From Streptomyces macrolidinus (GTDB taxonomy: Bacteria > Actinomycetota > Actinomycetes > Streptomycetales > Streptomycetaceae), in NCBI RefSeq assembly GCF_023887685.1, contig NZ_JAMWMR010000038.1, positions 1 to 47,981 on the forward strand: a DNA stretch of 47,981 bases, in the 5' to 3' direction. The translations under genes and the position numbers were made by a program. Shown piece after piece: positions 1-7,894 of this stretch (position 1 is its first letter; the number at the start of each line of letters is the position of its first letter). Below the pieces are notes generated by a model that saw only the letters and a program-made list of their open reading frames with translations, did no database searches and had not been told where the DNA came from.

Positions 1-117
1 CTCCCGCCACTGCCCACGGGTCTTGAACCGCCAGGTCATGCCCTCGGACTGCTGCCGCAGCCGCTCGGAATACGGGCGGTACGCGCCGATCGGCAGGTAC
101 AGCCCGATCGGCGGCAT
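1..117 (-). CDS. Transposase N-terminal part (IS5-like), runs off left edge
   Basis: Only the first 39 codons are in the window, read leftwards from an ATG at 117. The segment ending in GMTWRFKTRGQWRE resembles the DUF4096 N-terminal region of IS5-family transposases, in which a 'WRFRTG..WR..P' pattern is common. No catalytic residues are visible and no terminal repeat can be seen, so it is unknown whether the element is complete beyond the edge. It lies head to head with the HEAT-like gene starting at 217. The family assignment rests on this short motif alone. Confidence 0.45.
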   Translation of the reverse strand, partial: MPPIGLYLPIGAYRPYSERLRQQSEGMTWRFKTRGQWRE

Positions 118-216
118 CTTGTGCGCCTACGACGGCGCCGTGCCGGCCAGGGGCGGTGTCAGTGGGGGAGTGGTGCTGGGCCGCGGGTGTCTCGGGCCTC
201 GGCTATCGTCGGCCGA

Positions 217-1515
217 ATGGATCAAGAAGCGCTGATCGCCGAACTCGAACGCGTCGCGGACGACAAGGAGTTGACGACGCAGACCGCGCACCGCCTGGCC
301 GAGCCAGGCGGTGCTGCCGCGCCCGAACTGGTCGCGGCGCTGGGCACGGTGAGCCGACAGGCGATGCGAGGCGTAAGCGATGCCCTGCACCTGATAGGAC
401 CCGCTGCCTTCGACGCCGTGGTGGCAGCCCGCGCCAGGGCAGCGGAGGTGCCCGAACGGCGGGAACTGGGCCAGGTACTGCGCGGCTTCGACGAACGCTG
501 CCTTCCGCAATACGTGGCAGCCCTGTCGCACCCCACGAAGGAGATACGGTACGAGGCGCTGGGAGGCCTGCAGAACCTCGGCGAGGCCGCCGCCTGCACC
601 ATCACGGACGTCATCCCGCTCCTGAAGAACCAGGACGGCTACACGAGTCTTCAGGCAGAGACGACGGTCCGGGCCATCGGCCGCCAGACGGTCCCCCTCC
701 TGCGGGACATCCGCCGCCGCGGCCCCGCCCACCTGCGCAGGCCCGCACTGAGAGCCCTGCTCCTCATCGGTGGCGAAGCCGAACTCGACGAACGGGACCA
801 GCACACCCTGGAACGACTCGTCCGCCTGAAGACCGCCCAGGACGCACCCCAACGCCTCCCCGACCAGCGCTGGCTCGCCGTCCCCGGCGCCACCTACGAA
901 CGCCTCTTCGACGCCCTGGGCCTCCACGACAGAAGACCCTGCACGATCTCCATGGGACTCTCTGCCATGGAACACGACGAAACCCTGGTAAAAGGAACCG
1001 ACGGTAACTACCGCTCGGTATACCGGGTGTTCATCACACCTGAACTCGACGGCTGGCGCCTCGTCTACGCCGACACACCACTGTGGAAGATGCACTGGGG
1101 CGTCGACGAACTCATCTCCCGTATCAGCGCCGCCTGCGGCGAGGCCCACTACTTCCTCCAGGACGACCACACCGACTCCACGATCTGGGCACTCGCCCTC
1201 AACGGCACGGTACGCCGCAGCTACACGCGCTACGGGAATCCGGAGTGGAGGGGCGAACCCCTGGACTGGGAGAGGCCACTCAACGAGGGCCCGGGCGAGG
1301 ACGACCCGGACTTCGACCTCGACTTTGACGTTGATTTCGACGACGGTTCGGAACCGAACGCGACCCAGGAGTCCAGCATCGACCGGGTCGCCGGGATACT
1401 GTCCACCGACCCGGCCGCGGTCGGAGCCCACACCATCATGCGCGGCCATGGCTGGCTCGCCATCACAGAAGAGGGCATCGGCCACGGGCCGTTCAGCAGC
1501 GTACTGGACATCTAG
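217..1515 (+). CDS. HEAT-repeat-like protein of unknown function
   Basis: A 432-residue protein starting MDQEALIAEL. The ATG at 217 was chosen because the helical protein-like sequence begins there; the upstream extension is arginine-rich and low quality. No clear ribosome-binding site precedes it, so the start is tentative. Residues about 20-230 consist of repeated amphipathic helices (PELVAAL, EALGGLQNLGEAA, ETTVRAIG, ALRALLLIGGEAEL) resembling HEAT repeats, which usually mediate protein-protein contacts. The second half is a tryptophan- and tyrosine-rich globular region (GWRLVYADTPLWKMHWG), followed by a very acidic stretch at about 350-375 with alternating D and F/L residues. There is no signal peptide or membrane segment. 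It stands alone. I recognise the architecture from Streptomyces hypothetical proteins but no assigned function. Confidence 0.8.
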   Translation: MDQEALIAELERVADDKELTTQTAHRLAEPGGAAAPELVAALGTVSRQAMRGVSDALHLIGPAAFDAVVAARARAAEVPERRELGQVLRGFDERCLPQYVAALSHPTKEIRYEALGGLQNLGEAAACTITDVIPLLKNQDGYTSLQAETTVRAIGRQTVPLLRDIRRRGPAHLRRPALRALLLIGGEAELDERDQHTLERLVRLKTAQDAPQRLPDQRWLAVPGATYERLFDALGLHDRRPCTISMGLSAMEHDETLVKGTDGNYRSVYRVFITPELDGWRLVYADTPLWKMHWGVDELISRISAACGEAHYFLQDDHTDSTIWALALNGTVRRSYTRYGNPEWRGEPLDWERPLNEGPGEDDPDFDLDFDVDFDDGSEPNATQESSIDRVAGILSTDPAAVGAHTIMRGHGWLAITEEGIGHGPFSSVLDI

Positions 1516-1632
1516 GACTTGTCCGGCCGGTCATGCTCGGCCTCAGGGCGGTCGTTGGACGGCATGCACTCCAGCCTGCCGTGACGCGGCACAGTTCGCG
1601 TGAGTGTGTGCACTCTCTTGGCGTGTGCAGCC

Positions 1633-1779
1633 TCAACCGTTACCGGCCTCGTTCATGTCGGGTTGCCCAGTGTGGTCATCACGCACCTCGAACACTTCGA
1701 TGCTGGTGGCTCCGAAGTCACGCAGATGCTCCTTGCGCTCGTTGAACTCCCGCTCGTGAAGGCCGCGACCAGCAGCAAC
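1633..1779 (-). other. In-frame coding-like 3' extension after a TGA stop
   Basis: Directly beyond the TGA (1780-1782) of the small gene upstream, the same frame stays open for 48 codons to a second TGA at 1633-1635. The translated stretch is hydrophilic and coding-like (EREFNERKEHLRDF, TSIEVFEVRDDHTG) with high third-position GC. There is no ATG or GTG at its beginning and no ribosome-binding site. It may be the former C-terminus cut off by a nonsense mutation, or chance. The remaining bases from 1516 to 1632 show nothing I can name. Confidence 0.3.
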
Positions 1780-2232
1780 TCAGTTCATCCGCTTCAGATC
1801 CCGGGTGCTCATGCCGAACAGCACGTTCGGCTGCGCGTACTTGAAGGTGTAGCCAGTGAGAAGAGCGGCGGCGATGCACTCGCCATTGGTGACGTACCTG
1901 CCGGTCACCCGCTCCATCACGTGTTTCACGGTGTAGCTGCTGACGGTGGGCGTCTTGATCGGCGTGATGCTCTCGCGCAGCCACGCGGCCGTTTCCATCA
2001 CCATGGCCACGCGCCCGACCAACTCCTCGCGACCGGCGGCGAGTTCAGTCCGGCGCTGCTCGGCCGTCTTGCGTCGAGGGTCGAAGACGCCGATACCGAA
2101 GGAGGTGAGCTGCGGATGCTGCTGCATCACCTCGTCCAAGGCAACGATCTGTCGACGGGCCACCAGATACGTGGCTCCGGTGGCTGCCTGGAGGGCGCGA
2201 ATCTCAGCCTTGCGGCGACGGTCCGTGGTCAT
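1780..2232 (-). CDS. Small conserved hypothetical protein
   Basis: A 150-residue protein starting MTTDRRRKAEIRALQ. The ATG at 2232 is preceded by GGAG six bases upstream, which decides the start over the ATG four codons earlier at 2244 and over the much longer open frame upstream. The N-terminus has a basic helix with an 'ALQAATGATYLVARRQ' pattern, which I have seen in small Streptomyces proteins of unknown role. The rest is mixed alpha/beta (TSFGIGVFDPRRK, YVTNGECIAAALLTGYTF). There is no signal peptide or membrane helix. The frame continues in coding-like sequence after its stop codon, so the present C-terminus could be shortened. It is divergent from the isomerase-family gene at 2911 across a long spacer. 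No function can be assigned. Confidence 0.65.
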   Translation of the reverse strand: MTTDRRRKAEIRALQAATGATYLVARRQIVALDEVMQQHPQLTSFGIGVFDPRRKTAEQRRTELAAGREELVGRVAMVMETAAWLRESITPIKTPTVSSYTVKHVMERVTGRYVTNGECIAAALLTGYTFKYAQPNVLFGMSTRDLKRMN

Positions 2233-2910
2233 CGTGTGCTCCATTTCGCGGGACGCCCCACGTCCACCCCGCCGCGGATACTCGAATGACCTGGCGGAAC
2301 ACTGCTGCGCGATTCGGGGAACCTTGTCTTCGCCGTCAGGGTGGACGTGGGCCACCATGACTCGGAGCCGGCAGGCGCAATCTGCCATGCACAGTATACG
2401 CCCCAACCCAGCCCAGCCCCTCCAACTGTCCATCTTCGCAAGCTTGTTGGCTTGGTTTGGGTGTCCGCCGTGTCGGCCGCTTCCAGACCCGACCCACCAG
2501 GCTTCGGACACGCCACTGCTCAGGTGCCCGGCGAGAGCCGCGCGGGACTCGATCCTCGGCGGGGTCCGGATCGCGCAGGGGCGCATTCCGCCAGGTAGGT
2601 CGGGGAGTTGGAAGGAGTACCGGCAGAGCACGTTGATGTGGTGACACACGAACGGGAAGCAGCGGGTGTTGAACAGCACGAGCGCATACCCGGAGTGCCC
2701 GGCACGTTCTCAGAGGACGGCCGGATGAGACCCCTGTCGGATATCGGTAACCGCACCGCAGACGGACGGCAAGATCTGAACATCCCGTGGCCCCAGGGGA
2801 GTTCGCGCCGCAGCTCACCCCTGGAGAGACAGCCGACTGGTGATCTGAGGGGCGAGGGTGCAAGCAGGGTGTGTGCGCGTCGGACACGGGAAGCTGGGTA
2901 ATGTGAGCCC
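2233..2910. other. Intergenic spacer, no gene seen
   Basis: A 678-base gap between divergent genes. The open frames crossing it have poor codon quality and no ribosome-binding sites. The stretch around 2395-2470 is less GC-rich than its surroundings, with C-rich then T/G-rich runs (CCCAACCCAGCC, later GGCTTGGTTTGGG) that could pair weakly. I see no named element apart from the promoter next to 2911. Confidence 0.5.
2899..2904 (+). promoter_or_regulatory. Candidate -10 box for a leaderless transcript
   Basis: TAATGT ends six bases before the ATG at 2911. With normal spacing, transcription would start at or next to the start codon, and no clear Shine-Dalgarno is present. That suggests a leaderless mRNA, common in Streptomyces. 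No convincing -35 box is visible. Confidence 0.4.
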
Positions 2911-3603
2911 ATGGCTTCGCTTCCCTACCTCCAGTTGCTGCGCCAGGAGTCTGCTGCATTCAGCGCCTGTCTCGAGCACGACCTGAGTGTGCCCGTGCCC
3001 CACTGCGGGGACTGGACGCTTCGCGACCTGGCCGAGCACATGGGCCAGGGCAACCGCTGGGCTGCCGCGGCGGTCACCGACCAGCGCAGCGACTACGAGG
3101 CTCCGCCCGCACCGCGCGTCGATACCGAGGTGCGGCGTTGGTTCGACGCTTCGGCAGACGAGTTGCTGGCCGTGCTGGACACCGATCCGGCCGTCGAGGC
3201 GTGGACCTTCTACCCGCCACACACCGTGGGCTTCTGGCAGCGGCGACGCGCTCAGGAGACGCTGATCCACCGGTGGGACGCGCAGAACGCCATGGGAGAG
3301 GCTCTCCCCCTTGGACCGGAGCTCGCGGCAGATGGCGTGGCGGAGGTCTTCGACACCATGGCTCCGCGTCAGATCGCACGCGGGCGGGCTGAACCACCGC
3401 GCCATGCACTTCGGTTCCGCGCCACGGACATCGGCCAGTCCTGGACTTACGGTCCAGGCGAGCCTGTGGCCGAGATCTCCGGCACGGCGGAGCGACTACT
3501 GCTCTTGCTCTGGGGCCGACTGTCCGCCGACGACCCGACAGTCTCGTGGTCCGGAGACCGCGCGGCGGGAGCCGCGACTCTCTCCGGCCCGCTGACACCT
3601 TGA
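2911..3603 (+). CDS. Maleylpyruvate isomerase family mycothiol-dependent protein
   Basis: A 230-residue protein of usual length for the family. It opens with the MDMPI/DinB-type four-helix domain: a short helix, then 'VPHCGDWTLRDLAEHM', where the W-(T/S)-x-x-(D/E)-L-x-x-H pattern carries the first metal-ligand histidine. A second conserved motif, ETLIHRWDAQNA at about residues 115-127, carries the next histidine. The C-terminal part (AEISGTAERLLLLLWGRL, WSGDR) matches the MDMPI_C/SCP2-like domain with its L-L-x-x-L-W-G-R signature. Family members use mycothiol with a metal for isomerisation or thiol transfer, but most paralogs have no known substrate. It is a single cytosolic gene with no operon partner. 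The family is secure, the reaction is not. Confidence 0.88.
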   Translation: MASLPYLQLLRQESAAFSACLEHDLSVPVPHCGDWTLRDLAEHMGQGNRWAAAAVTDQRSDYEAPPAPRVDTEVRRWFDASADELLAVLDTDPAVEAWTFYPPHTVGFWQRRRAQETLIHRWDAQNAMGEALPLGPELAADGVAEVFDTMAPRQIARGRAEPPRHALRFRATDIGQSWTYGPGEPVAEISGTAERLLLLLWGRLSADDPTVSWSGDRAAGAATLSGPLTP

Positions 3604-4100
3604 CGGGGGTTGGTACTGGTTGGGCCGCCTTGTTCAACTCCTCAGTGCGCGGCAACGGGGTCGACGTGCACCCGCGCTGCGGCGAGCACCGCTAGGCGGC
3701 CGTCTCCTGGCGGGCTCTCGTATTCAACTTCCCTGAATCGCCGAGGAGTTCGACCGGTTGGAGACACTGAGTGACCTCCAGCAGCGTACGGCTCCAGGGC
3801 CCGTTTGCCCTCCGTCATCGACCACGGCCGGGTGCCTTCGACTCCGCTGACAGATTCACGGATGCCGCCGCTCTGGTGCAGGAACTGACACCAGTGCCTC
3901 CACGATCACGAGATCATCCGTGGGAGGCGCGTTGATCACGTGAGGGTGTCAACTCCGGGCGGTAGGCCGGCCGACACGCCTATTGCCGAGCGGCGAAACC
4001 TGGGCACCGAGAAGAGCGGGGACCGATCCCGGGTGGGCTGCTTGTGGCATTGCCCGCCCGGGACCGTCCCGTTCTCAATGTGGGATCACACCGTGCCAGT
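3604..4100. other. Intergenic region, no gene seen
   Basis: About 500 bases between the convergent isomerase-family and epimerase genes. Frames on both strands are broken by stops or have non-coding composition. A partial inverted match (GATCACGAGATCATCCG with a later TTGATCACGTG) lies around 3904-3942, but it is too weak to call a terminator. Confidence 0.5.
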
Positions 4101-5225
4101 TCATGTCAGCTCGCTCAGCAGCCGCTGCTCCTCCGCTGCGGTGAGTCCTTCGTCGTCGACGGCCGGTCCACCGCGGGCGGTGTCCCAGGCGAGTGTGTCG
4201 GCAATGGTCTCGGCGAGTGGACGGTGTGTCAGACCGGCGGCCAGGGCGCGAGAGATGTCCACGCGGTTGATCGCTCCGCAGTCGGGGTCACCGATCCACA
4301 GGGGGACGCCCATCCACGGGTCGACGCCGGCCCTGAGCAGCTTCTCGGTGCTGACCCGGACCGGTTCCGCACCGGGGTTCACCAGTGCCTGGCAGGCGGC
4401 GAAGAACTCGCCGAACGGCAGGGTGCGGCCCGTGGTGTTGTAGACGCCGCCGCGCTGTCCCGTGATGCACCGCAGGATCCAGGCCGCGACATCGCGGACG
4501 TCGATGAACTGGGCTGCGTCGGCCGGGTCGCCGGGCAGCAGTACCCGGCCGCCCCGCTGGAAGCGCCGTGGCCAGTAGGGGAAGCGGTCGGTCGGGTCGT
4601 GCGGTCCGTCGATCATGCCGGGGCGGATGATGCCGGCGCGGTCGCCGTACGCGTCGAGAACGATCCGTTCGCAGGCGGCTTTGCGGGCACCGTAGAGCTG
4701 GTGTGGCGGCAGGTCTTCGCTGAGGACGAGCAGGGTGCCGTCCTCGTTCTGCACGGTCGCCTGGTCGGCGAGAACGGACAAGGAGGAGACGAAGACGTAC
4801 CGGCCCACGCGCTCGCCCAGGGCCGTGACTGAACGGCGGACCACCTCGGGCTCGTAGCCCGCGACATCGACCACGGCGTCCCAGCAGCGGTCACCGAGCG
4901 CGGACAGGTCGGTGGTGCGGTCGCCGATGACGGTCTCGGCCTCGGTGAAGAGCTCGGGCGCGGTCCGGCCGCGGTTGAACAGCGTCACGTGGTGCCCCTC
5001 GGCCAGTGCGGCCTCGACAAGGGTGCGGCCCAGGAAACGCGTGCCACCCAGTACGAGCAAGCTCAGTGGGCGGGGGTCATGCTTTGCATGGTTGACGAAC
5101 TCCGGAGTTGTGAAGCGGTCCGGGCCGCCGGCGGCAGAAGCCGGCTCAGTCGGCGACCCGGTCAGGGACGTGACGGAACTCGCTCCCGGCAGCCATAACC
5201 TCGCCCCTCGGTGACGCGTTGACAT
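4101..5225 (-). CDS. NAD-dependent epimerase/dehydratase family protein
   Basis: An extended SDR-type protein of up to 374 residues. The Rossmann motif VLGGTRFLGRTLVEAA sits at the natural N-terminus of the family, but here about 50 residues precede it. A start at the TTG just before LLVLGG is therefore possible, as is the ATG at 5225; neither has a good ribosome-binding site. The catalytic Tyr-x-x-x-Lys is visible as YGARKAACE, and the preceding 'VFVSSLSV' strand supplies the Ser. 'VTLFNRGRTAPELF' is typical of NAD-dependent reductases related to plant chloroplast stem-loop-binding proteins and isoflavone-reductase-like enzymes. It probably acts on a sugar-nucleotide or small carbonyl substrate in the cytosol. 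No partner gene suggests which one. Confidence 0.82.
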   Translation of the reverse strand: MSTRHRGARLWLPGASSVTSLTGSPTEPASAAGGPDRFTTPEFVNHAKHDPRPLSLLVLGGTRFLGRTLVEAALAEGHHVTLFNRGRTAPELFTEAETVIGDRTTDLSALGDRCWDAVVDVAGYEPEVVRRSVTALGERVGRYVFVSSLSVLADQATVQNEDGTLLVLSEDLPPHQLYGARKAACERIVLDAYGDRAGIIRPGMIDGPHDPTDRFPYWPRRFQRGGRVLLPGDPADAAQFIDVRDVAAWILRCITGQRGGVYNTTGRTLPFGEFFAACQALVNPGAEPVRVSTEKLLRAGVDPWMGVPLWIGDPDCGAINRVDISRALAAGLTHRPLAETIADTLAWDTARGGPAVDDEGLTAAEEQRLLSELT

Positions 5226-5460
5226 GGCACTGCTCTGGCGCAGGCGAACCTAGCAGAAGACGATCACGGGCGTCGACAGCAGTGAGGCACCACATGTCCG
5301 GTCCAGGGCAAGCGAGATCACGGTCTACGGCCGCAGTACCGGGCCACCGCGCGCTGGCGATGCCTCCCACACCCTCCCGCCGCCCCCAGGAGTGCCGCAC
5401 CAAGTACAGAGATATGTGCACCACCACCGCTCACGCAGCGCGGAGCCGATGAAGTCTCGC

Positions 5461-6108
5461 TCAGGCACCGCGTGTTGACGGGGGCTCGGTGAAGGCGCCG
5501 GCGGCTGCGGCGAGGGCGGCGGTTCTGGCCGCCTGGCCGGGCATGTGGGGGTCGGGGGTCGTGCGGAGGAGCACGAGTTGGTGGTACAGCGGTGCGGTGG
5601 CCGCGACGAGCAGTCGCCTGGCGTCGGTACGCGGTGGTAGTTCGCCGCGCCGGACAGCCCGGCTGACGATGACCTCGCAGCGTGCGTACCGGTCCTCCCA
5701 GAGTCGCTGTTGGGCCTGGGCGGCCTTCTCGGAGCGGAACGAGGCGGCGATCAGCGCTGTCACGACCGACGGCCGTGCGGTCAGGGCTGCGTGGATCTCC
5801 TGGTTCAGTGCTGCCAGGTCACTCTCCAGTGAGCCGGTGTCCGGTGGCTGCCAGTCGTCGTCGGACGCCGCGTCGAAGACGTCGGCGAGCAGGCCACCGA
5901 CATCTCCCCAGCGCCGGTACACCGTGGTGCGGTGCACGCCCGCGCGGGCGGCGACGGCGTCGGTGGTGAGCCCGTCATAACCGTGCTCGCCGAGCTCGGC
6001 GACGACCGCGTCGAGCACCTGCTGACGGATACGGGCGGTGCGGCCACCGGGCCGGCGGCGGGTCGGTGGCGGACGGGTGCCTTCCGGTCCTAGGTCTGCG
6101 GCAGTCAC
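5461..6108 (-). CDS. TetR/AcrR-family repressor, divergent from the resistance genes
   Basis: A 215-residue regulator with a GTG start at 6108 preceded by AAGGAA. The N-terminal helix-turn-helix is clear at about residues 28-70: ARIRQQVLDAVVAELGEHGYD, then a recognition region reading DAVAARAGVHRTTVYRRWGD, the standard TetR signature. The ligand-binding half (about 75-205) is all helical with no recognised subfamily motif. It is transcribed away from the ABC-F gene, separated by 153 bases that include a candidate operator. By analogy with such pairs it likely represses itself and the ABC-F-vat-ere unit, and releases on binding a drug or cue. This is an inference from gene order. Confidence 0.88.
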   Translation of the reverse strand: MTAADLGPEGTRPPPTRRRPGGRTARIRQQVLDAVVAELGEHGYDGLTTDAVAARAGVHRTTVYRRWGDVGGLLADVFDAASDDDWQPPDTGSLESDLAALNQEIHAALTARPSVVTALIAASFRSEKAAQAQQRLWEDRYARCEVIVSRAVRRGELPPRTDARRLLVAATAPLYHQLVLLRTTPDPHMPGQAARTAALAAAAGAFTEPPSTRGA

Positions 6109-6154
6109 GGAATTCCTTTGCTCGGGGTGTCGTCGTTATGGCAGGCTGTTTAAA

Positions 6155-6168
6155 GCAACGATTGTCGC
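6155..6168. promoter_or_regulatory. Candidate TetR operator in the divergent promoter region
   Basis: GCAACGATTGTCGC is an imperfect palindrome with five of seven symmetric pairs matching, centred in the 76-base gap between the TetR gene and the upstream ORF of the ABC-F gene. Its place and symmetry suit a TetR-family operator. TTTAAA lies just left of it. No footprint or second copy supports it. Confidence 0.35.
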
Positions 6169-6184
6169 ACTAGTGGAGTGATCG

Positions 6185-6331
6185 ATGGCTCTCCCAAGCG
6201 TTCGCCTGGCCGCGCGACCTTCGACGGCCGCCTCGTTCTCGAATCGCTTTGGAGCTCCCGTATGCCTACACAGATCACTGCGCTCGCCGTCAGCAAGTCC
6301 TTCAACGGCAGGCTCGTTCTCGACTCGGTGA
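6185..6331 (+). CDS. Putative regulatory upstream ORF of the ABC-F gene
   Basis: A 48-codon frame starting with ATG at 6185, preceded by GGAG (6175-6178) at ideal six-base spacing. It begins MALPSVRLAARPSTAASF and ends at TGA 6329-6331. It overlaps the first 23 codons of the ABC-F gene in another frame, so ribosomes translating it would cross the ABC-F ribosome-binding site (GGAG, 6251-6254) and start. The peptide contains an internal repeat (RPSTAASFSNR and SPSTAGSFSTR) because the DNA is partly duplicated. ABC-F and erm resistance genes are commonly induced through leader peptides on which drug-bound ribosomes stall, so this is a reasonable leader candidate. It could also be a chance frame, since no experimental or conservation evidence is available here. 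Confidence 0.4.
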   Translation: MALPSVRLAARPSTAASFSNRFGAPVCLHRSLRSPSASPSTAGSFSTR

Positions 6332-7881
6332 CCTGCTCGCTCGCCGTGGGCGAGCGCACCGGCATCATCGGTGAGAACGGATCGGGCAAGACCACCTTGC
6401 TGCGCCTGCTGGCCGGGCGTGAACGGCCCGATCAGGGCGAGGTCGTCGTCCAGGCGGCCGGCGGGGTCGGCTATCTCGCCCAGGACGAGCAACTGCCGTC
6501 GCAGGCGACGGTCCAGCAGGTCATCGACCGGGGGCTGAGCGATCTGCGTGCGGTCGAGCAGCGCATGCGCCGGCTGGAGACCGCCATGGCCGACGGTGAC
6601 GAAGCGGGCATGGACGAGTACGGCGAGCTGATGACGGTCTTCGAACTGCGTGGCGGCTATGACGCCGACGCCCGCGTGGAACGCGCTCTGCACGGACTGG
6701 GCCTGGGGCTGGTGGGCCGTGACCGTACGGTGGGCAGCCTGTCCGGTGGAGAACGGGTCAGGTTACGACTGGCGGCCTGCCTGGCGGCGGCGCCCGAGGT
6801 GCTCCTGCTGGACGAGCCGACCAACCATCTCGACGACAGTGCCCTGAGCTGGCTGGAAGAACACCTCCGCGCACGGCGGGGCACCACCGTGGCGGTCTCC
6901 CACGACCGGGTCTTCCTCGAACGGATTGCCACCAGCCTGTTGGAGGTGGACGCCGATACGCATCGCGTCGTGCGGTACGGCAACGGCTACGCCGGTTACC
7001 TCGCCGAGCAGGCGGCTGCCCGGCAGCGCTGGGCCCAGGAGTACGACCAGTGGCGGGCCGACGTCGACCGGCTCCGCGAGGCCGCCGCGACCACCGCCCG
7101 CCAGGTGGCCCCGGGCCGTCCGATGAAGGACGGCAACAAGTTGGCCTACGACCGGGCGGGCGGGCGCGTGCAGCAATCGCTGGCCAGCCGGGTACGCAAC
7201 GCCGAGGAACGCCTGCGCCGCCTCCTGGCCGACCCGGTCCCGCCTCCGCCGGAGCCGCTGCGCTTCACCCCCGTCCTGCGGACCCGCCGCCTGCAAGGCG
7301 TCGTACTCGACGCCGCCGACATCGCCGTCACGGACCGGCTCGCCCCCACCGGCCTGTCCGTCACGGCGGGCGAACGCCTGCTGATCACAGGGCCGAACGG
7401 AGCGGGCAAGAGTACGCTGCTGCGTGTCCTGGCCGGGGACGTCACTCCCGACAGCGGGAGCGTCACCTGCCGCGGCAGGATCGGCTACCTCCCCCAGGAA
7501 CCACGACCCGGGCAACCGGCCGAGACCGTGCTGGCCGCCTTCGCCCGCGGCCGGACAGGAGAGGCCGCCGAACACGCCGAACAACTGCTGTCCCTCGGCC
7601 TGTTCGACCACGACCAGCTCACGATGCCGGTGGGCCGACTGTCCACCGGGCAGTTGCAGCGTCTGGCCCTGGCACGACTGCTCAGTGCGCCATCGGACAT
7701 CCTGTTGCTCGACGAACCCACCAACCATCTCTCGCCCGCCCTCGTCGAGGAGCTGGAAACCGCTCTGACCGGGTACGACGGCACGCTCGTCATCGTCAGC
7801 CATGACCGTCGGCTGCGTCGGCACTGGCAGGGCGCCCAACTCGCCTTGCAGACGACTGAGACGGCCGCCGCCACGTGCTGA
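6262..7881 (+). CDS. ABC-F ATPase, antibiotic-resistance ribosome protection type
   Basis: A 539-residue soluble protein with two ABC ATPase domains and no membrane segments, the usual size for TlrC/SrmB/CarA-like Streptomyces ABC-F proteins. The ATG at 6262 follows GGAG by seven bases. Domain 1 has Walker A GENGSGKTT (about 37-45), signature LSGGE and Walker B LLLDEPTNHLDD (about 180-190). Domain 2 has Walker A GPNGAGKST (about 377), signature LSTGQ and LLLDEPTNHLSP (about 480). The linker between them is the charged helical pair typical of ABC-F proteins. Such proteins bind the ribosomal E site and dislodge macrolides, lincosamides, streptogramins or pleuromutilins. A TTA leucine codon at 6763-6765 suggests bldA-dependent translation. 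It is followed by vat and ere, which supports resistance over housekeeping roles. The exact drug range cannot be read from sequence. Confidence 0.93.
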   Translation: MPTQITALAVSKSFNGRLVLDSVTCSLAVGERTGIIGENGSGKTTLLRLLAGRERPDQGEVVVQAAGGVGYLAQDEQLPSQATVQQVIDRGLSDLRAVEQRMRRLETAMADGDEAGMDEYGELMTVFELRGGYDADARVERALHGLGLGLVGRDRTVGSLSGGERVRLRLAACLAAAPEVLLLDEPTNHLDDSALSWLEEHLRARRGTTVAVSHDRVFLERIATSLLEVDADTHRVVRYGNGYAGYLAEQAAARQRWAQEYDQWRADVDRLREAAATTARQVAPGRPMKDGNKLAYDRAGGRVQQSLASRVRNAEERLRRLLADPVPPPPEPLRFTPVLRTRRLQGVVLDAADIAVTDRLAPTGLSVTAGERLLITGPNGAGKSTLLRVLAGDVTPDSGSVTCRGRIGYLPQEPRPGQPAETVLAAFARGRTGEAAEHAEQLLSLGLFDHDQLTMPVGRLSTGQLQRLALARLLSAPSDILLLDEPTNHLSPALVEELETALTGYDGTLVIVSHDRRLRRHWQGAQLALQTTETAAATC

Positions 7882-7894
7882 GGTCCACCGGACC

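Noticed and set aside
127..1485. Minus-strand open frame opposite the HEAT-like gene (about 450 codons)
   Set aside because: Third-position GC periodicity follows the plus-strand gene; the translated product is Gly/Val-rich with no domain and no start signal.
4044..4832. Plus-strand open frame opposite the epimerase gene
   Set aside because: Shadow frame: no start signal and no domain, and the minus strand has Rossmann and YxxxK motifs in the same interval.
6178..6261. Earlier ATG at 6178 as the ABC-F start
   Set aside because: The ATG at 6262 has a well-spaced GGAG and matches the family N-terminus. The 28 extra residues would duplicate part of the first domain and overlap the upstream ORF.
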